Of a stretch of 64,000 bases of DNA, positions 12,565 to 21,581 are shown piece after piece. The position numbers were made by a program, and so were the translations under genes. Origin of the DNA: Lenzites betulinus (taxonomy: Eukaryota; Basidiomycota; Agaricomycetes; Polyporales; Polyporaceae); NCBI GenBank assembly GCA_022264855.1, contig JABYQU010000030.1, forward strand, positions 124,001-188,000, written 5' to 3'. How positions within the stretch are numbered: position 1 is the stretch's first letter; each line of letters opens with the position of its first letter. Below the pieces are notes generated by a model. The model worked only from the letters and a program-made list of their open reading frames with translations, ran no database searches and was not told where the DNA came from.

Positions 12565-13670
12565 CTACACAATCTGCTCCAGCTCGCGCGCATACTGCAG
12601 GTTTGCTAGAATGAGCTTCTCCTTTGGGATCTCTACCTTCTCCTCAGTCTTCTTTGTGAAGGTAATCTTGCCCGCGGTCAAGTCAACCTGCCATCCTCGC
12701 TGCGACAATAATGGCTGTTAGCAAGTTTCTGGACATTATGATCACGGTGTGTGCAGGCACATACCTGCTGAGCAAAGGTGACCAACTCCGCGTGAGACTT
12801 GAAGAACAGGAGCGTAGCCGCGTCTTTCAGTGGTAGACTATCATACGCCGCCTCCTCGCAGGTCGCGATCTCATTCCTATAACGTACATAACGCGTCAGC
12901 ACTGCGTATTCCCTCCGCTCTAATGCCCAGGACATAACCTACCTAATGGTGCCCATTAGGCTGTCCACGAAGAACTTGTACTCCTCCGCGGGCGCCTCTT
13001 CCCGCGCGTTCCACACCTTGCTGTAGCTGCCCTCCATGAGCCACTGCTCGAGGTTGATCGGGTGCGCGATGTACGGGTTCCCGGTGAGCGCGTCCGCGCG
13101 GAGCGGGAGGGACTCGAGCGTGGTGTGGAAGTCGGCAATGCGGTTCTGTGTGAGGAGGCGGATCAGGTTCAGCCCGCGCAGGGGGTATTCGCGCGGTGAT
13201 GGGGGGAGGGAGGAGCTGTGGCCCCGGAGGGAAGGGTTATGGTTAGCGGGGCGGAGGAGAGAATGGACGCGGTGGGGTACATACCCAAAGTCATTGTAGA
13301 AGGTCTGGAGTTGCGAGAAGTAGCGGTCGAAGGATGGGATGTCCTTCGTCCGTATACTCCAGAACGCGCCGACTTCGAGGATATCGCCTGAAGAGGTGCG
13401 ATCGGTACGCGAAACTCGAGCCACCGGAGTCTGACCAAGTACTCACGGGCAATTACGAGGTCTTCCAGTTTTGGGTTGCCGAACGGCACCAAGAGACCTG
13501 CCTCTGTTAGAGAGATCTGGTGCACATGGTCAGGAAAGCGACCCCAGGAAGGTCTTGGGTTGAAGGTATACCTTCAGCCTGGTAAGCAGCACGCCGGTCT
13601 GGGGAAGGTTTCCAGAGGTGAATGTATGCTGGAGCTCCTTGTAGAGCTGAACGAGTTGAGGGGGCGCCAT
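12565..13670 (-). CDS. RPN12: 26S proteasome regulatory subunit RPN12 (PSMD8)
   Basis: Start MAPPQLVQLYKELQHTF at 13670; stop at 12565 after ARELEQIV. Diagnostic blocks in order are GLLVPFGNPKLEDLVIARE, GDILEVGAFWSIRTKDIP, FDRYFSQLQTFYNDFG, LRGLNLIRLLTQNRIADFH, YIAHPINLEQWLMEGSYSK, NEIATCEEAAYDSLPLKDA and the C-terminal winged-helix part RGWQVDLTAGKITFTKK. These match the TPR/PCI-like lid subunit RPN12 along its full length. RPN12 joins last in lid assembly and allows the lid to join the base. Six or so exons are implied. The ATG was chosen because the frame before it holds no family sequence and the spacing to the first block matches the family. It is head-to-head with PRE3. Confidence 0.93.
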
Positions 13671-13884
13671 CCTGAAAGGTTTGGGTCGTCGAGTACGAAC
13701 GGAGATGCAGGAGGGACTGATGGTACAAGGAGGAGGAGGCGGAGGTAGGCAAGCAGGATGGAGGAGGCGCCCACGACGCGCGTCGACGCGTCACCTCCTT
13801 CAGCCACCGCCTGTCCTGCACCGTCCTCTGCTCTCGCCCTCATCGTCTCTACACCTTCATCTCCCCCTGCCCCGCTTTAACGAC
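13671..13884. promoter_or_regulatory. Shared RPN12/PRE3 divergent promoter
   Basis: There are 214 bp between divergent start codons. The sequence has no TATA box, is CT-rich just before PRE3, and holds the near-palindrome GCGTCGACGC at 13780-13789. That element overlaps CGCGTCGA at 13779-13786, an 8-mer also present in the PRE10 promoter. GGCAAG occurs at 13748-13753. Co-regulation of the two proteasome genes from this interval is inferred. Confidence 0.45.
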
Positions 13885-14836
13885 ATGGAGACGATTGATA
13901 TCGCGCGCCTCAAGTCCGGCGAGGTCAACCTCGGTGTGCGTGCAGGCTCGGTGCTTCCGCGGGCATAGCATTGATCTCTCGCGGTATATAGACCTCGATC
14001 ATGGCAGTCCAATTCAAGGACGGCGTTGTCGTTGGTGCAGACAGTCGCACAACCACTGGAAGCTACATTGTAAGCGCCATCTCTTCTATCGCTATACGTC
14101 ATGTCCTAATGTGGTGTGTAGGCGAATCGTGTTACAGACAAATTGACCCATGTCCATGACCGCATCTACTGTTGTCGGTCAGGCTCCGCGGCAGACACCC
14201 AAGCGATCGCGGACATTGTACACTACTACCTCCAGCTCCACGCGTGAGTTGCAGCGTTGACTTGCAGTTTTACGACATCTCTAAATCGCCCATACAGGCA
14301 AACAAGCGGCGCACCACCATCCGTACACACCGCGTCGACGATGTTCCAGAAGCTCTGCTACGACAACAAAGACGCCCTTTCTGCGGGTATCATCGTCGCA
14401 GGCTGGGACAAGGAGGCCGGCCCGAGTGTGTACAACATCCCCCTTGGCGGTGGTCTGTTCAAGCAGCCGTGGGCGATCGGCGGATCGGGTTCGACATACG
14501 TCTACGGTTACTGCGACGCGACGTACCAGGAGGGCTGGGATCGCGACCAGACGGTCGAGTTCGTCAAGAACAGTGCGTTTTCACCTACCCCGATCAGCAC
14601 ACAGACCCCAACAACTAACATACATAACCTCGTCGGTAGCCCTTGCATTGGCGATGTCCCGAGACGGCTCGTCAGGCGGTGTGATCCGCATGTGCGTGAT
14701 CACGGAGGACAAGGTGGAGCGGTTGTTCGTGCCCGGCGACCAGCTGCCCAAATTCTGGCAAGGGAAAGAGGTGCTCGGGACGGAGACGAAGGATGCCGAC
14801 CTCGCGGGGGCCGTGGCCATGGCCGTAGATGCATAA
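13885..14836 (+). CDS. PRE3: 20S proteasome beta1 catalytic subunit (PSMB6/PRE3, caspase-like)
   Basis: The first exon (13885-13935) encodes only a 17-residue propeptide ending EVNLG. The second exon begins [20 protein letters not shown], so the mature N-terminal catalytic Thr is its first codon. Further blocks are [72 protein letters not shown] and [19 protein letters not shown]. The Asp, Lys (RVTDKL) and Ser (DGSSGG) residues of the active site are present. This is the caspase-like peptidase of the inner ring. Five introns are visible, and the stop at 14834-14836 follows MAVDA. It is tail-to-tail with the next gene, 56 bp apart. The C-terminus is a little longer than in the human protein. 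Confidence 0.95.
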
Positions 14837-14892
14837 ATCTGTGCCTATGGAATGTACGACTGGACGTTTACTCAGCGGTCGATATTGTAATG

Positions 14893-16520
14893 CTAGGAAG
14901 ATGCGTCGGATATGGGTGGTATGTATGAGTGGTAAGCTATGCGTTTGAACTTAGGATGTTGTGAGGTGAGATGGCTCTGTACAGTCTGTTTGGGATCCGC
15001 CATCCAGTCCACGAAACAGTCCTCGGCCACGTCCCCCTCCCACATGCGGAGTCTCCAGAGCGCGATCGCGAGCGGGACGGTGTCGCCTCTCAATATGGTC
15101 TTTTCGTCTGAGCATACGAGGATGGCATGGCTGGCCTTCTGGCCGCCCTTAGCTCGGACGCCCTCGCTCCGCGCACCGTTTTCTTGGGCAAGAAACGGCG
15201 CTGATCCACTCGCAAGCCGTGACGTGCGCTCCGCCCTCAAAACCTCTCCGAGGGCTGCATGTAGGGCTGCTCTCTGCGAGCGCGAGGGAAATAAGGGGAC
15301 GCCGTTGTAAAGCGGCACCCGTGCGGGTGGCACGGTATCCGGAAGTCCATGGTCTCCCTTCCGCCATTCCTCCGCTACGGTGGGGTACATGACGCATATC
15401 GGTAATCCATTCGGTGTTTCCACCAGCGACATGGCGTCCGGATCTGGCGCGGAGGTCGCAGCTGGCGTGGGTCGCGTCTTCGTTTCTGGATCCTTGTTGG
15501 GAGGAGGCACGACGAGTACGGCTACGGCGTTCTTGTGAGGCACCACACCAGAAGTCTTGATATCAGCCCACTCCGCGCGGGTGAGACGCCTCAGAAGTGG
15601 TGGCTCGTCCGGTTTCGCGGACCTCCGTCTGCGGAGGAGGCGTCTTGCGATCATGTGTAGCTCCTGGAGGACGCGGACCCGCAATAGGTGCCCTATTTGC
15701 TGACAGGCCAGGGGATGCATGGGGACTACCGTTACACCTTCCGGCATGAAACGTCGATATGACCCTGTAGCACAGTCATCGCGATATCAGCAGCATGTAG
15801 CGTTGTATGCGATGATACGACTGACCTTTCTGGCGGACGAACTCTATGACGGGTTTGTAGCACAGAAGGTAGCTGCTGCGTCCGCCCTGGAAGCGGGAGA
15901 GCGCGGGGTGCTCGAGACCGCTGGGGAGGTACATGCATTCTGGCCTCTCTGAGGACCCACCGGGGAGTAGCATTGGTGTCATTCGGATCATGAGCTCTGT
16001 CCTGTAAACTTAGCTAGGACTCCTCGGCACGGAGGATCGAGGAGACTGACCTCGCGGTAACGTCCATCCTGTCTGGTAACACTGACGTAGAGGACTACCG
16101 AGCATACGCACTTGTGCTGCGAGTGAGCGTTCATCCACCATTTTTGTATGAATGGCACGCACGGTAAGGATTCGCATAGAATGACCGCTCCTCCTTCGTC
16201 ATCTCCTTTGGGATTACACCGAAGGGCGCGCGTCCCCTCATCTGCTTCGCCTTCCATCTCGCCTTTGAAACGTATACATACGGCGCGAGACCCTTTGACC
16301 GCTCGTATCGCGCGTGCCTGTAAATCAAGCGGAGGGCCTTGCGGTCTAGTAGGATGGACTTCGTGCGACCATTAGGTGAGATATCGACCTCCTCTGGGCG
16401 CGTGAAGGCGGGTGGGGTTTGGACCAGTGGGGGTTGGAATGGTAGTCTTCGGGAGGTGCGCGGGGGGCGGGTGCGGGCGTGGTTGAGAGCGCGAAGGAGT
16501 CGTGGTATGAGACGAGGCAT
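14893..16520 (-). CDS. Conserved basidiomycete protein of unknown function, possibly mitochondrial
   Basis: I do not recognise a named family. Start MPRLIPRLLRALNHARTRPP at 16520 is rich in Arg and lacks acidic residues, like a mitochondrial presequence. Exon 1 goes on to FGVIPKEMTKEERSFYANPY. A second exon gives VRMLGSPLRQCYQTGWTLPR, a third MIRMTPMLLPGG and the KPVIEFVRQKG end. The last exon, from about 15760, begins SYRRFMPEGVTVVPM and continues with HLLRVRVLQELHMIARRLL, NAVAVLVVPPPNKDP, YNGVPLFPSRSQRAALHAAL and ILRGDTVPLAIALWRLRMWE. The stop follows ISDASS at 14893. Block order and wording match uncharacterised basidiomycete proteins as I remember them. Lack of any catalytic signature leaves the role open; a mitoribosome or mitochondrial-expression factor is only a guess. 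Confidence 0.7.
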
Positions 16521-17185
16521 GCGCGCCGCGCCGCCACCGTCGCCTCGTCCCGGACGTCCTAGCCTTCCGATCGCGGCGGTCTCTCTCCGGCCACTAAACT
16601 TCTTGCGCCGACTCCCAACGACTGTCTTTTACTCGACTTACAAAGGAACAAACACTTTCGAACGCGATGTATGAATGCATGGTCATGGTGCACCTCTGCT
16701 TAATGAATTGCACTATAATCCAGGCAACACTCTAGCATCGTATCTGCTAGAACGCCACTGATGCACGGTCGCGCGCGTGTGCCCTGGTCCATATGTTCAA
16801 ACGGATACCACCATCTACAGCTGAACACGCAATACCTCGCTCGCCGTTGGACGACACCGAGGCGATCAGGCACCTTCTGTGACATCCTGTGTTGATACGC
16901 ACCTCCTGCAATCGCCTCCAACTCTATACCGACCCCCGTGTCAGCTGGCGCCGCGTAGGCTCAGGCTGCCACTGCGCCGCGGGCCTCTCGACATCCGAAG
17001 CGCAATCATCTGGGGCCAGAACTTTGCGCGCCGGACCAACGCTAACCGATAGCCCACTAAGAGTCACAGAATCCCCGGATAGTAGCTCTCGGACCGCAAT
17101 GGCCCCAGGCTTGACGAGTGCTGCTAAAAGCGCATGGCGCCGCTCCTTGAGGCTCCCCGGACCCTCTTCCGCTACCAACAAGAGC
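16521..17185. other. Divergent intergenic region
   Basis: About 665 bp between divergent start codons of the possibly mitochondrial protein and the oxidoreductase. It has only frames with no similarity I can see. It probably holds both promoters and 5' UTRs. Confidence 0.4.
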
Positions 17186-18813
17186 ATGGCGTCCGAGCTT
17201 GCCAGATTCGCGACTGAGCCCGTTACCCTCGCCATCGTGGGCTGTGGCCAGCGTGGCCGGGTACGTCGCGCCCGCTGAACGCACATGAATGCATGTAAGG
17301 AGCTATCCTAATCATACCTCGCGGCCACTAGGGATATGCCGCATGGGCAATGCAAGAGCCCACCCTCGCCAAGGTCGTCGCTATCGCAGAGCCGATGCCA
17401 AAGACTCGCGCGATAATGGCGGAGGCGCACTCGGTCGACAAGACCCTCGTGTTCGAGACATACGAAGACCTCCTGAAGGCTTCCGCGGACACCCTGCAGA
17501 CGATCGGACGGCGGCTTGCGGACGCCGTCGTCATCGCCGTGCAGGACCACATGCACCTGGAGGTCACCCTCGCGTTCGCCGCGCAGGGGTACCACATCCT
17601 GTGCGAGAAGCCGATGGGGACGACCGTCGAGGCGTGCGTCAAGATGGAGGCCGCCGTCAAGAAGGCCGGCATCATCTTCGGGATGGGACACGGTAGGTTC
17701 AATTCGGCAGAGGGGCTTCTGCGCGGAGAGCAGCAGCTGAACGCGCCGTGTGCTAATGTGCCCTGTTTAGTGCTTCGCTACTCGCCGTACAACAAGGCGA
17801 TGATGGAGGTCATCCGCACCGCGAACCTTGGGCAACTCATCAACATCGTGCACATCGAGCCTGTCGGGTACTATCACTTCGCGCACTCCTATGTCCGGGG
17901 TAACTGGTCGCGCGAGGAGACCAGCTCGTTTTCGCTCATGACTAAGAGCTGCCAGTGCGTCCCATGCTCATGCATCCGCGACGTATGAGCTGATTGTGGT
18001 ACTGAAAATAGCGACCTGGACATCCTCTGCCACTACCTGGCTCCCGCGCTGCCTAGCAAGATCTCTTCCTTCGGCTCACTACAGCACTTCCGCAAGGCAT
18101 CGAAGCCTTCTGAAGCGGGCGCGGCGACACGCTGCACCGACTGCGCACACGAACGCGACTGCGCGTACAGTGCAAAGAAGAGTACGCGGTCCGACCTCCT
18201 AGCCTTGTCCCCCTCTGCTGACACTCTTACCCCTTCACCGTGACGCGAAAACCTTACAGTCTACCTCGAGCCCGTCATGCAGGGCCAGACCGGCTGGCCC
18301 GCGGCCGTGCTCGTCGACGGCCTCCCGGACATCGAGAACATCGGCGCCGCGCTCGCATCGGGCCCCTACGGGCGCTGTGTGTACGAGTGCGACAACGACG
18401 TGTGCGACAACCAGGTCGTGAACGTCGCGTTCGCGTCCGGCGCGACCGCGTCCTTCACGATGGTCGCGCAGACGTCGCTAATCTGCGAGCGCCAGACGCG
18501 CCTGCACTTCGCGTATGGCGAGATCGTGGGCGACATGAGCGCGTTCACGCTCACGGACTTCCGCACGCGCAAGAGCACGGTGCATAGGCCGCAGTCGGAG
18601 GGGGGCGGGCATGGCGGCGGGGACGCGGGGCTCATTAGTGCGTTTGTGGAGGCTGTGCGGACGGGAAGACAGGAGGTGCTGGGCACGGATGTGAGCGAGG
18701 TGCTGAGGAGCCACCTTGCGGTGTTCGCGGCGGAGAAGAGTCGACGTGAAGGCATCGTGGTGGAATGTGCTGAGTTTGAGAAGGAGGCGAGGGAGAAGTT
18801 TGGGCAGGCATGA
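17186..18813 (+). CDS. GFO/IDH/MocA-family NAD(P)-dependent oxidoreductase with Cys-rich insert
   Basis: Start MASELARFATEPVTLAIVGC at 17186; the Rossmann motif GCGQRGRG is interrupted by the first intron at its last Gly. The N-terminal domain continues with VAIAEPMPKTRAIMAEAHS, DAVVIAVQDHMHLEVTLAFA and the family signature CEKPMGTTVEACVKM (the EKP lysine). The C-terminal domain starts VLRYSPYNKAMMEVIRTANL and includes VGYYHFAHSYVRGNWSREE. A short Cys cluster, CTDCAHERDCAYSAKK (about 18130-18180), is followed by IYLEPVMQGQTGWPAAVLVD. The stop is at 18811-18813. Family members oxidise or reduce sugars, inositols or related polyols; the substrate cannot be read from sequence. At least four introns are present. 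The Cys cluster could bind a metal or be structural. Tail-to-tail with CDT1. Confidence 0.87.
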
Positions 18814-19167
18814 AGAACTTTAGGCTCACGCGCATAAACGTGTTCTGTACTCTAGGGCTGCTTGTTGTATCTGACTGCTGAATGGAACAGATCGATTGCT
18901 TTGTACGCTGCACACTTCAGATATTCGGGTACAAGTCACTGGTATTCGTTCTGAACAATTCCTACAGACACTATATGCGCACAACTAGATAATATAAACA
19001 TAACGCAATCGTCGCAAGCTCGTCAAGGCCTAGTAAAGGGTCGTTGTCGTGTCGTGTCGTTCGGGGCCGCGCCGCATCGCGCGCCCGCCCCGACAGAGAA
19101 AGCATTGTTCTGCATCGTCCTCAAAACATGATAAAGCAAAGCATAAGTCAAGCACCGACGCAGGCGA
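18814..19167. other. Convergent 3' intergenic region
   Basis: About 354 bp between the 3' ends of the oxidoreductase and CDT1. It holds AT-rich stretches around 18940-19010 and probably both polyadenylation regions. No gene was seen. Confidence 0.5.
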
Positions 19168-21179
19168 TCAGTCCGCCTGCTCGAGCTCCCTGCGGATGCG
19201 CTCGCGCACCTCGCGCAGGCCACCACCCTCCCGCCGCACGCGGCGCGGGCTGCGCGTGAGCACCTCCGCCGCGCTCTCCTCCTTCGCCAGCTTCGACTTC
19301 CCCGGGCTGCTCGGCACCGACAGCGGCACCGACACTGCGGCTGGCTCGTCGTCCGCGTCGCCCGCGCCCGTCTGCGCGGGCATCTCGAGCCACTCCTCGC
19401 CGGAGACATCCATGCGCCGCAGGAAGAACGGGCAGAGCGTGGTGAGCATGCCGAGCGACTCGTGCGCCTCCGCGCCGGAGATGGGCACGGGCGAGGACTT
19501 GATGACCGCCGCCGCGACCTCGGACGCGGGCATCGCGCGGCGCTTGCGTGCGCTCGCCGCGCCCGCTGCTGGGCCCCCGGCGGCCTTGGAGAAGAGCATC
19601 CAGACGGACTCGGCGACGCCCCCGAGGCGGCCTAGCAGACAGCGTCGGCGCATCTCCTCCTGGCTGAGCCTCAGCAGGAGGTCTTTGGACATCGGGGCGC
19701 CGCTCGGGTTAGCCTTCGTAGGTGTGTTTTGGATGGAGCGTGCGCGGACGCGCTCGTACAAGGCCTGCCTGCGCGAGCTCGTTGGGGTCTGGGGGACGGT
19801 GGCTGCGTCCGCGCCGCGTTGATGCACTGGAGTCGAGGGGACAGAAGAGTCCGAAGCAGTCGGCGTGTCGCTTCCAGCAAGAGAAGGGGTGCGTGCACTG
19901 GTAGGAGTGCGGGGGTCATAGTCATCGTGGGTGTGACGTGAGGAAGGCGTCTTAGGGAAGAGAATGCGGTTCGTGGTCGGGGTGCCGAGCTGGCGGCTAG
20001 AGGAAGGGGTCCCCATGATGCGATTGGTGGTCGGCGTCCCCATAATGCGGTTCGTCGTAGGTGTTCCGATCCGGTTGGTGGATGGGGTGACTGGGAAGGG
20101 AACAGCGAACTCGCGGATCTTCTTGGTAGGGGATCTCAGAAGCTGGGCCTTGGAAGACGAGCGCGTCGGCGATCCGGGGCACTCGGGCATTGCAAGAATG
20201 GAAGCAGATGCGGGGGACTTCGGGGAGGATGAAGCAAGCAGTCTGGTAAGGTTCGAGGGCTTCGCAGCATTCGAAGGGAGTGCTGGGAGGACAGCCATGG
20301 GTATATGTGGTACGACTTTGTCGTCTGCGTGAAGCTGGCGGAGAGGTGAGTCTCGCATCGTGGTCTCTCTGAGCAGAACACATACCTTGACCCATTTTTG
20401 CAGCTTGAGGAGGACTTCTTTCCTCCGAGCCTCTGCGCCAGTGGTCCAGCGCGCAACAGCAGCCATGCCCCCCTTCATGTCCTTGTCGATATCCATCTCA
20501 ACCTCGATGCCGAGACCATAAACAGGTATCCGTGCACCGAGAGACTTGGAATAGTATGTGGTCTGGCTGACCACGAAACCCATAGCTCCTCGTTGCCAGT
20601 CCTTTGGTGTGGGCGTGGGTGCAGGCTTAGAATCCTCCAGGAACGGGTTGTCCTCCTCGTCCTCTTCCGTATCCTGGGCCTTCTTGCCTTGACCCTTGCT
20701 GGCGCTCGCCTTGGACGACGGAGCCTCGCCATCCCACTCCCAAAGCCAGCACAATCTTTTCAGATCATCGATGTCGATCTTGGTGGTGAGACCACTGTAC
20801 GCGCCGAGCGACATATGGTTTAGGACGTTGCGCACGACGCCGGTGTCCTCTGAGGGTGCAGCCGCGCAAGTCGCGAGTGCATGCGAGAGGGCATGCTGAA
20901 GAGCGGTCTGTATGTGGTGCATACGGGAGATGTGGGCGGGGAGAGTGATCGGATCGACATCCTTGGTGATTTTGCGACGAGAGATCGTCGCAGGTGGGGT
21001 AGGAGGACTGTGGGGAAGGTAAGTTGATGTGCGACCAGAACAAGACGCGTGGTGGGGGCTACTGACACAGTGCTGTTGCGCCTGAGACGCTTGGGAGTGA
21101 GCACATCTTCATCGTCAGACCCAGGGAGGGCACGCTTCTTGCGGGGGGAGACACGAAGCGCGGAGTAGAGGTCTGACAT
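19168..21179 (-). CDS. CDT1: DNA replication licensing factor CDT1
   Basis: Exon 1 (start at 21179) encodes MSDLYSALRVSPRKKRALPG and the basic segment LTPKRLRRNST. After one short intron the rest is a single exon. The central domain begins ITLPAHISRMHHIQTALQHA and includes VRNVLNHMSLGAYSGLT and LGIEVEMDIDKDMKGGMAAV, matching the CDT1 geminin-binding-like winged helix. A long disordered linker follows, with many TP/SP sites and a nine-residue GTPTTNRIM-type repeat. The C-terminal winged helix reads LLGRLGGVAESVWMLFSKA, SSPVPISGAEAHESLGMLTT and CPFFLRRMDVSGEEWLEMP, as in CDT1 MCM-binding domains. The stop after ELEQAD is at 19168. CDT1 loads MCM2-7 at origins in G1 with ORC and CDC6. The repeated TP sites suggest CDK control. 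Confidence 0.8.
19964..20090. repeat. Degenerate tandem repeat inside CDT1
   Basis: About five units of 21-27 bp. They encode, in protein order, TPSTNRI, GTPTTNRIM, GTPTTNRIM, GTPSSSRQL and GTPTTNRIL. Unit DNA differs at many silent sites while the peptides stay alike, which suggests the peptide is under selection. Confidence 0.75.
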
Positions 21180-21581
21180 GGTGTGCAGATGAAGGGAGGA
21201 GGAGAGAGGAGATGGAGAGACAAGTTGAACACGGGCGGCCAGATAAACCGTTATCTACGCGACAGACGCGCACCCCAGATCTTCCCACGCACGCGTATTC
21301 AAGCGCCGACAACGCGTCGGTGGCGGCGAGCGCCTATTCCTCCCTGCACCCGAACAACAACCGTACGGCGAAAAGTACACCGTTCGTGCGACGGGCTGGT
21401 AGTGCTACGTAGTAGCTATAGAACCGGCACAAAGAAGCACCAAAATCCTCACTTATAACTTCACAGAGTACAAAAATGGGTCATAGGACATCGTAAATGC
21501 GTCGATAGTACAAGGTTAACGTTACTTCTACTGTGATATAAACTCTACCATATCGCACAGTTCATTCACAACTACTCGCCG

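Noticed and set aside
19049..19822. 257-codon plus-strand open frame
   Set aside because: It is antisense to the CDT1 C-terminal exon, whose protein has clear CDT1 motifs. The plus frame has low-complexity Ser/Arg sequence.
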